From an uncultured Pseudomonadales bacterium (lineage in GTDB: Bacteria; Pseudomonadota; Gammaproteobacteria; Pseudomonadales; Pseudohongiellaceae), in contig CALSTS010000001.1 in the NCBI GenBank assembly GCA_943789335.1, forward strand, positions 248,001 to 312,000: 64,000 nucleotides of DNA. The letters are read 5' to 3'. The notes beneath the pieces were generated by a model. That model had not been told where the DNA came from. It saw only the letters and a program-made list of their open reading frames with translations, and made no database searches. Each line of letters starts with the position of its first letter. Position 1 is the stretch's first letter. The position numbers and the translations under genes were made by a program. Positions 1-9,496 of this stretch are shown here, one piece after another.

Positions 1-439
1 TGTTCAACTCATCAACTGTTAGGTAATCAACCCAAGTATTTTCTGTGTTAACTATGACTGATAAACCATCATAAGCCACAGCTATTTCCATAAAATCAAT
101 GCCATTAGCCCTAGCAGCCTCTGCTTCTGAATCCCTGATAACACGGGATGCATCACTTATATCTACTTCACCAGCCGCAAATTTTTGAAAACCACCCCCA
201 GTTCCTGAGACGCCTACTGTCACTCTTACTCGAGGCTGTACAGCTAAAAATTCCTCTGCGACAGCTTCGCTTACTGGGAATACAGTACTTGATCCATCAA
301 GACTAACCACACCGGATAAACGGTTAGGATCATTTGCTTCTACTTCCTGGCTTTCGCCTGAGCAAGCTGTTAAAAAAAGCGCCAGCACAGAAGCTATCAG
401 TATATTTTTTAAAATGTAGATTTGTGTAAACATGCTCAT
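1..439 (-). CDS. pstS: Phosphate ABC transporter substrate-binding protein PstS (partial, C-terminus outside window)
   Basis: Binds inorganic phosphate in the periplasm and hands it to the PstCAB permease. About 146 N-terminal residues are visible. The protein begins [12 protein letters not shown], has a hydrophobic signal stretch ending in a lipobox (LTAC), then a PstS-like N-terminal half with the segments [18 protein letters not shown] and [17 protein letters not shown] (phosphate-loop type) and [12 protein letters not shown]. The start at 439 is supported by AGGAGT seven bases upstream. It lies 58 bases downstream of the porin gene on the same strand, so the two probably form an operon under the neighbouring PhoBR. 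The reading frame is open to base 1. Family assignment is firm; the rest of the protein is not visible. Confidence 0.9.
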   Translation of the reverse strand, partial: MSMFTQIYILKNILIASVLALFLTACSGESQEVEANDPNRLSGVVSLDGSSTVFPVSEAVAEEFLAVQPRVRVTVGVSGTGGGFQKFAAGEVDISDASRVIRDSEAEAARANGIDFMEIAVAYDGLSVIVNTENTWVDYLTVDELN

Positions 440-497
440 AAAATACTCCTAGCGATATATAATAAAATATTTAAACCAAGGCGTTCTGCTACGATAA

Positions 498-1925
498 TTA
501 AAATTGGACATCCCACTGAACACGCAAACGGTTATCAGAATCTTCCGCAAGCAATAATCTATCGTCTATGCTCAAACGTGAGTAATCTAATGTCACCTTG
601 CTGTCATGACCATTAAAGAACCAGTTTGCTCCAAGCGTGAATTCTCTTCGCTCATTTTCTAGCAACCTATTAGTCGCATTAGGTTCATCAACAAAGGCAT
701 AGCGCACTGCTAACTCTAGTTGCTCAGGCACTGCCTCAAACTGATTATGGAAAAAGTTTCCAGCTTGAATATAACCGCCGGTTAACTCATGTGTGCTTCC
801 ATCAGAATTATCAGTAATTTCTTTGCGATGAAACTCTTGTTGGGCAGAGAAGCCACGATATTTGAAAGCAAATTCCTGTACGGCTTGTTTAATCTCATAT
901 TGACCAGGTGTGGCAACTGCAGGTTTAGCGAAGCCATCTAGATTGCCACAACCAGATGAAGACCAACGAGTACAACTACCCGTATTGGTGAAACCAGCAA
1001 TGGCTAAACTGCCTGTGGGTTGCTCTGTGTATTCCACATCAGTTTGGCGCCAGGAAAGATCTCGACCCATAAAATTCCACTGCAAACGAGCCATATACAT
1101 TAGGTCATCGTCAGTATTATTTACTGCACGACCTTCGCCGTTAAATACACCAGCGTAATATCTCATATCAGCAGGAGTGTCCTGGAACAAATGTCCCCTT
1201 ACCTGCACACCAAGCTGCCTATCCATTGTAAACACTCTGTTGGCGATGGAGCGTTCAACGAATTGTTGACGTCCAGAAGAGTCAACCCGCTCACGGTTAA
1301 GGTCAACTTTCCATTGGCCAAGTCGAATTCCGATCCAGTCCCATTTAGCGATATCAATTCGATAGTCGATCACTCTGGCACTGGCAGAAGAGCTACTATC
1401 ATCTACATCTCTAGATGGCTGAAGATCAACCTCAAAATAGTATTGCAACCAGGGCTGAAGGCCATGCCCGCCAATTTTCATACGCAGGCGGCGAGCTTCA
1501 AAATTAGCTTGATCATCAGCATTTAAAGCAGAAATCTGTCTCGGATCTGAACGATATGGCGTGGTAAAACGCATTTGAGCACGCCATTGGAGATTGGTTT
1601 GCCAATTACCATCTCGCGTCTCTAAGCGAAACCCACTGCTACCACGACTTGCCATTACTGGAAATTCTTGTTCAATTTGTTCGGCTACTTCAGCAGCAAC
1701 AGCCATATCAAGCACTTCTTCTAAAACAGGCTGGTCTAAAATATCATTACTTGAGACAGTTTCTTGTTCAAGTAAGCCATTATATTGTTCCTGAGTGATT
1801 GCGCCATTTTGCAGCAATATATCCAGTAATTCTTGTTCTGCTGCATTTACGGCAGAAGTGGTTTGAGTCAAGGCTACTGCTAAAACCAAGTGCTTAAATT
1901 TAAGCGGTGCAATAATTGGCTTCAT
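498..1925 (-). CDS. Phosphate-selective porin O/P family outer-membrane protein
   Basis: Outer-membrane channel of the OprP/OprO type, which in Pseudomonas passes phosphate or polyphosphate. The 475-residue product has a signal peptide (MKPIIAPLKFKHLVLAVAL, likely cleaved after AVNA), a short predicted coiled or helical N-terminal segment (QELLDILLQNGAITQEQYN, typical of this porin family), then a long beta-strand-rich region ending in a terminal phenylalanine (VQWDVQF), as expected for BAM-dependent porins. GGAG lies ten bases before the ATG. Its position directly upstream of pstS and near phoBR supports a role in phosphate uptake. The exact substrate is inferred from family and context. Confidence 0.85.
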   Translation of the reverse strand: MKPIIAPLKFKHLVLAVALTQTTSAVNAAEQELLDILLQNGAITQEQYNGLLEQETVSSNDILDQPVLEEVLDMAVAAEVAEQIEQEFPVMASRGSSGFRLETRDGNWQTNLQWRAQMRFTTPYRSDPRQISALNADDQANFEARRLRMKIGGHGLQPWLQYYFEVDLQPSRDVDDSSSSASARVIDYRIDIAKWDWIGIRLGQWKVDLNRERVDSSGRQQFVERSIANRVFTMDRQLGVQVRGHLFQDTPADMRYYAGVFNGEGRAVNNTDDDLMYMARLQWNFMGRDLSWRQTDVEYTEQPTGSLAIAGFTNTGSCTRWSSSGCGNLDGFAKPAVATPGQYEIKQAVQEFAFKYRGFSAQQEFHRKEITDNSDGSTHELTGGYIQAGNFFHNQFEAVPEQLELAVRYAFVDEPNATNRLLENERREFTLGANWFFNGHDSKVTLDYSRLSIDDRLLLAEDSDNRLRVQWDVQF

Positions 1926-2093
1926 TGATGGTCACTCCATAGTTTTAATGATTTTTGATGATTTCGTTTAAAGACTCATGCATTTTTTCAAAGCACTATT
2001 AAGATTAGATAAAGACTAAATTAATGTTTAAAGAAGGATGTTGATGGAAAATGAAATAATGTAAGGTAGAAGATCAGATGAGGGAATTTAAAA

Positions 2094-3908
2094 TCAATCT
2101 ACCTTTTGAGGATTTACATTCTTTGCCAATGGCATACGATAACTAAAAGTTGAGCCCCTACCAGGCTGGCTCAATAACTGAATCTTTCCAGAGTGCCTTT
2201 CAGAAATATTCTTCACAATTGAGAGCCCTAAGCCTGTGCCGCCCAAGCTTTTTGATCTGGCTTTATCAACACGATAAAAACGCTCAAAAATTCTTTGCTG
2301 ATATTGGGAGCTAATACCTATACCTGTATCACTAATCTGCAGTAATAACTCCTTATCTTCTATACTTAATTTAATACTGATTTCTCCATTTTTAGGTGTG
2401 TATTTAATGGCATTATCAAGTAAATTATCTACTAATTGACTTAAGTTCTGACGATCACCGTAAGCTTCAATCTTTTGTTCTGAAATCTCAAGATTTAATT
2501 TTTGTTGCTTCTCTTCAACAGCTGCTTGAGCAGATTCAACAGCGCTTTTAACAAGCTCATTCATATTAATAATGGTAAAACGTTCACTTTCATGAGCATC
2601 TTCCAGGCGAGATAATGTCATTAAATCTCCAACCAATTGAGATAAACGGATGCTTTGAGAATGGATACGTTTCATAAACTGCAAAACCGTATCTTGATCT
2701 ATATTTTCATCATCAATTACACTTTCTGAAAGTCCACGAATTGCAGTAATAGGCGTCTTTAATTCATGCGATGCATTTGCCACAAAATCAGTTCTAATCC
2801 TTTCTAAACTTTTAAGCTCACTAATATCATGCAAAACAACAACCGCGCCAATGGGACTACCCGAATCATCACTTAATGATGCCGCATAAATATCAACCAC
2901 AGAACCCTCATTATTTATCGATTTTGAATAAGTAAGAACTATTTGAGTCTTAACGATAGAACGGGTTTTCATAGCCTCGTCCAGAGCTTGAGTAATTTCA
3001 TTATTTCTGACTTCTTCCCATACAGGCTTGCCAGTACTTTCAGCACTATCCACGCCTAGTAATTTAACAGCCGCTTCATTTATATGTAGAATCTTCTGCT
3101 CTTGATCAACATCTATAACGCCCTCAACCATGCCTGCAAATATTGCAGACAAACGATTGCGATCAGCGGTAATATCAGAAATGTTTGACGCGGAATTTCT
3201 AGCTAATTGATTAATTACTTCTGCTAGTTTTTTTAGTCCCAATGCATTTTTTTCGGGAACTCTTCCTTTAAAATTTCCTGCAGAGATATCTAAAGCAATT
3301 AAAGCTAATTTTTCGACAGAACTAGACTGAATTAAAGCCGCCAAAGTAATCAAAAATAATCCCACGACAGCAGAAAGTACAGCATCATTAATGATTTCAT
3401 TAATTTCCGATGATACTGCTTCATCCATCACATCAATGAAGAATGCCGAACGCACAATGCCTAATAGTTGCGTGTCGCTATAAACGGGTAAAGCATAATA
3501 AATAAGATCTTGTTCAATAGTCCGGCTATACCTGGATATTTGCCCACTACCACTTGCTAAGGCGCTTTGTATTTCTGGCCTTTGCAAATGATTAGCCATT
3601 TGACTAGCATCTTCATGAGAATCAGCAATGACTTCACCCAGAGGATTAATAACTGTAAAACGATTATTTGTTACTTTATAAAGGCGGTCTACTTGCAGGG
3701 CAATTTGATTTGGATCGATGGATACTAAAAAAGAACGAGAATTTTCAAGCAAAAGCTCTGCCTGACTTGCTAATTCTAGGTCTACTCTTTCGTCGAATTT
3801 TTCTTGTACTGCACCGGCTCGTATAACACTAAAAGTCCAGATGCTGGCAATACATAAGGTTGCATAAACAAAAAAAACTCTAATAAAAAAGGAGAAATTA
3901 AAATGCAT
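2094..3908 (-). CDS. phoR: Phosphate regulon sensor histidine kinase PhoR
   Basis: Membrane sensor kinase that phosphorylates PhoB under phosphate limitation. From the ATG at 3908 the order is: N-terminal membrane segment (FFIRVFFVYATLCIASIW), an extracytoplasmic domain of about 150 residues, a second membrane segment near residues 180-200 (SAVVGLFLITLAALI), a HAMP-like linker, a PAS domain, the H-box HELKTPITAIRG with the phosphorylated His near residue 381, and an ATPase domain with NLLDNAIKYTP, DTGIGI and GLGLSIVK. An upstream in-frame ATG at 3938 would overlap phoB by 26 bases. I prefer 3908, which leaves four bases after the phoB stop. The large periplasmic domain is longer than in E. 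coli PhoR and resembles the form found in many other bacteria. Confidence 0.88.
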   Translation of the reverse strand: MHFNFSFFIRVFFVYATLCIASIWTFSVIRAGAVQEKFDERVDLELASQAELLLENSRSFLVSIDPNQIALQVDRLYKVTNNRFTVINPLGEVIADSHEDASQMANHLQRPEIQSALASGSGQISRYSRTIEQDLIYYALPVYSDTQLLGIVRSAFFIDVMDEAVSSEINEIINDAVLSAVVGLFLITLAALIQSSSVEKLALIALDISAGNFKGRVPEKNALGLKKLAEVINQLARNSASNISDITADRNRLSAIFAGMVEGVIDVDQEQKILHINEAAVKLLGVDSAESTGKPVWEEVRNNEITQALDEAMKTRSIVKTQIVLTYSKSINNEGSVVDIYAASLSDDSGSPIGAVVVLHDISELKSLERIRTDFVANASHELKTPITAIRGLSESVIDDENIDQDTVLQFMKRIHSQSIRLSQLVGDLMTLSRLEDAHESERFTIINMNELVKSAVESAQAAVEEKQQKLNLEISEQKIEAYGDRQNLSQLVDNLLDNAIKYTPKNGEISIKLSIEDKELLLQISDTGIGISSQYQQRIFERFYRVDKARSKSLGGTGLGLSIVKNISERHSGKIQLLSQPGRGSTFSYRMPLAKNVNPQKVD

Positions 3909-3912
3909 GAGA

Positions 3913-4605
3913 TTATTCTTTAAACCGATACCCCACACCGCGGATGGTTTCTATTAAAGGAGGCTGTATAGCTAATTTCTTACGGATACCGCGGATATGA
4001 ACATCAATATTCCTATCTACAACAATAGTAGCATCACCCAAGGCTTTATTTAATAATTGTTCTCTTGAAAAAACCCTACCTGAATGGCTCGCTAAAAAAT
4101 GCAGAATGCGGAATTCTGTCGCTGTAAGTTTAATTTCTGTTCGTTTTACAAGGACTTTATGTTTTTGAGTATCAATTAAAAGATCACCATACTCTATTTT
4201 TTCCTTTTCTGGTTTTAGCTCAAGCAATTTTCCTCTTCGTAATACAGCTTTAACTCTAGCCACTAATTCCCTGGGACTAAATGGCTTTGAAACATAGTCA
4301 TCAGCACCAACACCCAAACCAAGTACTACATCACTTTCTTCGCCTTTGGCTGTAACCATAATAACTAAAGTATTAATAAGATCGTTGTCATTTTTTATGC
4401 TGGAACAAATTTCAATACCGTCTCTTCCTGGCAACATAAGATCTAAAAGGACTAAATCAGGTTTTTCTTTTTGCACTAGAGAAAGTCCAGCATCACCATC
4501 AAGGGTGGTTAAAACCACATAACCTTCTCTTTTCAGGTTATAACTAAGAACTTCCAGAATATCTGGCTCGTCTTCAATAATGACAATTTTTTTTCTGTTC
4601 ACCAC
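3913..4605 (-). CDS. phoB: Phosphate regulon response regulator PhoB
   Basis: DNA-binding response regulator, partner of the downstream PhoR. The 230 residues comprise a receiver domain (acidic pair E11-D12, phosphoacceptor D55 in VLLDLMLPG, conserved Lys in SKPFSPRELVARVKAVLRR) and an OmpR/PhoB winged-helix domain (TATEFRILHFL, SREQLL, VDVHIRGIRKKL-like segment, ETIRGVGYRF at the C-terminus). The start is one of two adjacent GTG codons (4605 or 4602), preceded by GAGAGA. No convincing Pho box was found by eye upstream of phoB or the porin, so autoregulation is inferred only from the family. Confidence 0.9.
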   Translation of the reverse strand: MVNRKKIVIIEDEPDILEVLSYNLKREGYVVLTTLDGDAGLSLVQKEKPDLVLLDLMLPGRDGIEICSSIKNDNDLINTLVIMVTAKGEESDVVLGLGVGADDYVSKPFSPRELVARVKAVLRRGKLLELKPEKEKIEYGDLLIDTQKHKVLVKRTEIKLTATEFRILHFLASHSGRVFSREQLLNKALGDATIVVDRNIDVHIRGIRKKLAIQPPLIETIRGVGYRFKE

Positions 4606-4807
4606 TATTATCTCTCAGTGCCTGAATAAATAATCTAGAACCATTGAAGATTAACACGAAGTTGTTAAGCTTTGGTAAAGAAGGCTTTCTTTGATGTTTG
4701 ACAGCATGCCTGATTGCAGAAGCTCCATCTCGGCTATATATGCAATTTTATATGTAAATTACAATAATATTTCAGATAGCAAAATAATATAAATGATAAA
4801 AAAGAGT

Positions 4808-6160
4808 TTATTTTATTTTTAGAGGTGCAAACCCATCGTTCCCAGCAGTAGAAGATTCCTCTTGTTTGGGTTTCCTGCGCTTTCCAATATTTTTTTTATT
4901 TCGCAACCTTTGTTTGGCTTTTGGATGACTCTTGTTTTTACTAGCGTCTTTTTTTGCCTGACTGTTTTTCTTGCTCGTATTTTTTTTCTTATTCTCAATT
5001 TTTCCTTTGAACTTAGCTTGTAAGCCTTTAATAGCTATTTCTTCAAATTCAACATTCAAATATCTGGCAATACTTTGACTTAAATTCCAGTCATTCGCGT
5101 TGATTAGTGAAATTGCAGTGCCTGTTTTACCCGCACGACCCGTCCTCCCAATTCTATGTAAATAATCATCACCTGAGCGTGCCATATCAAAATTGAGCAC
5201 AAGATCTAAATCTTTAATATCTAAGCCTCTTGCTGCCAAATCGGTTGCAACTAATATTTTCGTGCTGCCTTTACGAAATTGTTGCATGACCATTTGCCTG
5301 TCTTCTTGGCTCAATTCCCCATGTAAATATGCTGTATTAAGTTTTTCATATTGCAGATAAGCATTTAACTGCATCGCCTGGGTTCTAGTATTGGTGAAAA
5401 TCAACACTTTCTGATCTTGATCATTTTGTAGAATTTTACCTACTAGCTTATTTTTATGTGCCACATCATCGGCTAAAACGGTTTGCTGCTTAATATTACT
5501 TTCTTGCTGTCTATATTTCCCATCTTCAATATGCACGGCTTTATTTAAAATAGATGTTGCAATTTTTTCTATCCCTACATGCACCATGGTTGCAGACAAT
5601 AAAAATGTCTGCCTTTCCTTTTTGCAGGCATTACAAATTTCAAGCACGTCTTCCCTAAAGCCCATATCTAACATTCGATCAGCTTCGTCTAAAATTAAAA
5701 ATTCCAAATCACTTAAGTCGACAGAAGCTTGATTGATATGTTCAAGTATTCGTCCTGGAGTAGCAATTAAGATTTCAGGATTTTTTCTTAACAGCGCTTT
5801 TTGTTCCTTAAAAGAAACACCTCCAATCATTGCTTTACAATTAATTTGCGAGAAGCTACAAAGTGCTTTGCAGTCTGTTTCAATTTGCGCAGCTAACTCT
5901 CTGGTAGGAACAAGAATCAAACAACGTGTTGCTGTATTAGGTGCCGGCTGTTGTATAAACTTTTGTAACACAGGAAGCAAATAAGCAATCGTTTTGCCAC
6001 TTCCTGTTTCAGCACTGGCTAATATATCAAAACCATTAATTGCTATAGGCAACATTTCTGCTTGTATCGACATGCAATTTTCAAACTGAAGTTTGGTCAG
6101 TGCTTTTAGTAGTTTTTCATCTAAATCGAAATCTGAAAACTTTGGGTTAAGTTCTTTCAA
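4808..6160 (-). CDS. DEAD-box RNA helicase, SrmB-like
   Basis: ATP-dependent RNA helicase, probably in ribosome assembly. The 450-residue protein has the usual motif order: Q motif near the N-terminus, ASAETGSGKT (motif I), PTRELA (Ia), TPGR (Ib), LDEADRMLDMG (II), SAT (III), LIFTNTR (IV), DLAARGLDI (V) and HRIGRTGRAG (VI). A lysine-rich basic tail of about 70 residues follows, as in SrmB and RhlE relatives. The likely start is a TTG at 6160, with AAGG seven bases upstream. It is transcribed alone, away from pitA. Assignment to DEAD-box helicases is certain; SrmB rather than RhlE is a judgement from the N-terminal part. Confidence 0.85.
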   Translation of the reverse strand: MKELNPKFSDFDLDEKLLKALTKLQFENCMSIQAEMLPIAINGFDILASAETGSGKTIAYLLPVLQKFIQQPAPNTATRCLILVPTRELAAQIETDCKALCSFSQINCKAMIGGVSFKEQKALLRKNPEILIATPGRILEHINQASVDLSDLEFLILDEADRMLDMGFREDVLEICNACKKERQTFLLSATMVHVGIEKIATSILNKAVHIEDGKYRQQESNIKQQTVLADDVAHKNKLVGKILQNDQDQKVLIFTNTRTQAMQLNAYLQYEKLNTAYLHGELSQEDRQMVMQQFRKGSTKILVATDLAARGLDIKDLDLVLNFDMARSGDDYLHRIGRTGRAGKTGTAISLINANDWNLSQSIARYLNVEFEEIAIKGLQAKFKGKIENKKKNTSKKNSQAKKDASKNKSHPKAKQRLRNKKNIGKRRKPKQEESSTAGNDGFAPLKIK

Positions 6161-6511
6161 AATATGCCTTATGCTTGCTTTAAGTTTGTGGATGGTGAAT
6201 TTTATTTAGTAAACACATTAATACTGATTTATTCTCTTAGGCTACCTCTTTAGTTATTACTCGATAGAAAAAAATCTGTTTGCTAACTTTAGATACTAAC
6301 AACTATAGCGTCTGTATATCTTTTAAATCTACATTGGCAATCGTTCTGTTTTGCATTTAAAAAAATAACACTACATGATGAATTTTCTGTGCTAGATTCT
6401 AAAATATTGAAATATATAATGATGTTATTCAATGCAGGAATCTGAAATTGTAATGATGTATCTTATATGTATTAGCTCCCCTAATCTAAATTTTCTTATA
6501 TCGAGGTCCTA
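6161..6511. other. AT-rich intergenic region between srmB-like gene and pitA
   Basis: A 351-base divergent spacer. It must carry the promoters of the helicase (minus) and the phosphate permease (plus). GAGG at 6503-6506 is the permease ribosome binding site. I saw no clear consensus promoter, Pho box or RNA structure in it. Confidence 0.4.
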
Positions 6512-7780
6512 ATGGATATTCTTAGTGAATATGGCACCATTTTACTCGTTCTGGCTATTGTTTTTGGTTTATTTATGGCTTGGGGTATTGGCGCCAATGA
6601 TGTGGCTAACGCCATGGGGACTTCTGTCGGATCTGGAGCCATTACACTAAAACAGGCAATTCTTATTGCTGCTGTTTTTGAATTTCTTGGCGCTTTTTTA
6701 GCGGGAGGTCAGGTTACATCTACTATTCGACGCGGAATTGTGGATCCAGCACTATTAGCAGGAACTCCAGAATTACTGGTATACGGCATGATATCGGCAT
6801 TACTTGCGGCGGCAGTATGGCTGCTGATTGCCTCCATGAAAGGCTGGCCTGTTTCTACGACACATTCAATCGTTGGTGCAATAGTGGGCTTTGCTGCTGT
6901 TGGCATCGGTGTTGATTCAGTTAGCTGGGTAAAAGTCGGCACAATAGTCATGAGTTGGGTAAGTTCTCCGCTTATGGCTGGAGTATTTGCTTTTATTATC
7001 TACCGCTCTGTGCACATCCTGATTCTTGATACAGAAAAACCCTTGGTTAATGCCAAGCGCTATATCCCAATTTACATGTTTTTGGTTGGCTTCATGATTT
7101 CAATGGTGACATTCTTGAAAGGACTGACCCATGTGGGGCTTGATACTAGCTTTCTAGAATCTATGGCAGCATCAGCCGCCATTGGCATATTTGTGATGGC
7201 TATTGGTGTGTATATGCAAAGCAAGGTTGAGCCGCATATCGATGAAGACCACCATTTGCATTTAAGCAAAATCGAAAAAGTGTTTGCTACTTTAATGATA
7301 TTCACAGCCTGCAGTATGGCCTTTGCCCATGGCTCAAATGATGTTGCGAATGCCATTGGGCCACTGGCTGCAGTCAACGCAATTGTTCGATCTGGTGAAG
7401 TGGCACAGGAATCAATAATGCCTCTCTGGATTCTTTTCCTCGGCGGCATTGGTATCGTTGTAGGCTTGATGATGTATGGCCATAAAGTGATGGCGACCAT
7501 TGGAAGAAAAATCACCCACCTGACTCCAACACTGGGGTTTTCCGCTGAGCTGTCTGCAGCCACCACGGTTGTAATCGCCTCAGCAACTGGCATCCCCATT
7601 TCAACCACTCACACTCTAGTTGGCGCTGTGTTGGGAGTGGGCCTGGCTAGGGCGGGCAAGACCGCGATAGATATAGGCGTTATAAAACGAGTCTTTTTAT
7701 CCTGGCTGGTGACATTACCAGCAGGTGCTGTACTAGCCATCATCTTCTTTTATATTTTGAAAGCTATATTTGGTGGCTAA
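6512..7780 (+). CDS. Low-affinity inorganic phosphate permease, PiT family
   Basis: Inner-membrane phosphate transporter of the PiT family (PF01384), which carries metal-phosphate with H+ or Na+. The 422-residue protein has two homologous halves, each with the signature GANDVANA-type motif: GIGANDVANAMGTSVGSGAI near residue 26 and AHGSNDVANAIGPLAAVNAI near residue 272. Each half also has a P/I-STTH motif (GWPVSTTHSIVGAIVG, GIPISTTHTLVGAVLG). About ten hydrophobic segments are visible. The start is set by GAGG six bases before the ATG. Together with the nearby PhoBR, PstS and porin genes it gives the cell a second phosphate route. No phoU/DUF47 partner is adjacent. Confidence 0.92.
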   Translation: MDILSEYGTILLVLAIVFGLFMAWGIGANDVANAMGTSVGSGAITLKQAILIAAVFEFLGAFLAGGQVTSTIRRGIVDPALLAGTPELLVYGMISALLAAAVWLLIASMKGWPVSTTHSIVGAIVGFAAVGIGVDSVSWVKVGTIVMSWVSSPLMAGVFAFIIYRSVHILILDTEKPLVNAKRYIPIYMFLVGFMISMVTFLKGLTHVGLDTSFLESMAASAAIGIFVMAIGVYMQSKVEPHIDEDHHLHLSKIEKVFATLMIFTACSMAFAHGSNDVANAIGPLAAVNAIVRSGEVAQESIMPLWILFLGGIGIVVGLMMYGHKVMATIGRKITHLTPTLGFSAELSAATTVVIASATGIPISTTHTLVGAVLGVGLARAGKTAIDIGVIKRVFLSWLVTLPAGAVLAIIFFYILKAIFGG

Positions 7781-7824
7781 TTACAACTTCTGGACTCGCT
7801 CTCAAACTTATTCCTCAAGCTTGA

Positions 7825-8184
7825 TTAACTAATTTTAGTTGCCTGATGGAATACCATTTGCCATGATCCCTTGGCATTTTTCTTCCATAAGGAGCTATGT
7901 ATAGCTCCTTTAGATTCAGATGTTTTGGGAGCTGTCATTTTTGCCCAATATATCGCAAGGGCTAACCCATCAGCTAACTCATTAATCTCAAAATTATTAA
8001 TTTCCCAACGCGATTCAGGTGCTTTAGAACTAAGCCAATGGCAAAGTTCTTCTCTGGTGTGAGTTGAACCATCTGCTGATATTTCCCATAAACCATCTCC
8101 TAACAACTTTTCTGTCTTAGCAGAAAACTTATCATGCAAAATGCTTAGTTCTTTTTGTAAAAGTAATGTCGCTAGTTTTTTCAT
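7825..8184 (-). CDS. Small NTF2-like / DUF4440-type protein
   Basis: A 119-residue soluble protein with the NTF2-like pattern: helical N-terminus (LLLQKELSILHDKF), then beta-rich segments including WEISADGSTHTREE, ALAIYWAKMTAP, HSSLWKKNAKGSWQMVFHQATKI. The final strand WQMVFHQ is typical of DUF4440/SnoaL-like folds. No catalytic function can be read from it. It follows ubiH on the same strand with a 23-base gap and is convergent with pitA. Confidence 0.7.
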   Translation of the reverse strand: MKKLATLLLQKELSILHDKFSAKTEKLLGDGLWEISADGSTHTREELCHWLSSKAPESRWEINNFEINELADGLALAIYWAKMTAPKTSESKGAIHSSLWKKNAKGSWQMVFHQATKIS

Positions 8185-8207
8185 AAGTAGACGAGTATCT
8201 ATATTAG

Positions 8208-9495
8208 CTATACAACTTTAATCAACCTGTCGCTTACTCCCATGGCCTGAATAGATAGCGCCTGTTTAACCGGAGGTAAATGATCGATACTCAACAAACC
8301 AAATTTTCTTAACCACACCAGGGCTTGTTGATTGCTTGAGAAGAACTGAGTGAGGTAATGACTGAACCCAATAGTTTTTTCCTGATCCAAACTGGTTGAA
8401 TGTAAATACTCTTGCAAGCGTGAAAAGTCGCCTGGATTCCCCCCTGCTTGAATTGTTGCAGAAATATTTTCTGCTAAGCGCATGGTATCTCGAAAGGCCA
8501 GGTTAAAACCTTGCCCAGCAACCGGATGCAATGCATGCGCTACATTACCAAGTAGAACCAAACTATGCCGAATCTGTTCTTCTGCCTGCTGTAAGCTCAA
8601 TGGAAAAGCAGCACGCTCACCAACCTTTGTAAAAGTACCAAGGCGATGGCCAAACTCTTCTTGTAATTTTTTTAGAAAATCTTCATCACTAAGTTCAAAA
8701 ACTTCTTTATATTCATGCGAATGTTGGGTCCAAACTAATGCCGCTCGAAATGCTTGACCAAAATTCATTAAAGGCAAAAGGGCTAAAGGGCCCTGCGGAG
8801 TAAAACGTTCATAAGCAACATTATCGTGTGCTTCGCTGAACGCGACATTAGCAATAATAGCAACCTGCTTATAGTCTTGCTGTATTCGATGGATACCCAG
8901 TTGTTCACTTAAACCGGAGCGCCCACCATCCGCCAATACAACCAAAGAAGCATTAAGCTTAAAAGTTTCTCCATCACTCTGACATTCTAATAATGCACTG
9001 TCTGACTGATGCGATATACGTTTTACCTGAGCTGGACTCTTAACTTCTGTCATTTTTGCTTGCAGTAAAGCTTTATTAAGTGCCTGACCTAAGTTCTGGT
9101 TCTCAACTACGAATCCCAAAGCATCAACACCAGCATCTTCAGCTCTGATCTTCACACTGCCAAAGCGGTTCTGATCTGAAACATGTATATTATGGATTGC
9201 TTCCGCCTGAGCTTTAATTTCACTCCATAGACCTATGCTTTCAAGGTATTGCACAGTCCCAAAGGAAAGTACTGTAGAGCGGGCATCAAAGCCTGGCTGT
9301 AAAGCTTTTTGAGTGTTAATGGATGAGGATTCTAGTAAAAGAATTTTTGCTGATTTTTTATCAGAACGATGTTTCTTGTATTTCTAGCTGATACTGCCTG
9401 ATAAAAGTTTTTGCTAATGCGCAGGCTAAACTCAGACCGACCATGCCGCCGCCAATTATGACCACATCATAGTGCTTGTGCTGAGGAGCAGTCAT
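8208..9495 (-). pseudogene. ubiH: UbiH-family FAD-dependent 2-octaprenyl-6-methoxyphenol hydroxylase, frameshifted
   Basis: Flavin monooxygenase of ubiquinone synthesis. The N-terminus (MTAPQHKHYDVVIIGGG, ATG at 9495) shows the FAD-binding GxGxxG region, but this frame stops after about 45 codons. The rest, starting before ARSTVLSFG and running through the second FAD motif (LLGNVAHALHPVAGQGFNL), is in another frame down to 8208. Removing one base in the CGTTCTG stretch near 9365-9372 would join the two frames. The ATG lies one base after the pepP stop, matching the pepP-ubiH order of E. coli and relatives. I read this as a functional gene with a consensus error, but a true mutation cannot be excluded. 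UbiF/VisC paralogues are the alternative family members. Confidence 0.8.
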
Positions 9496-9496
9496 A

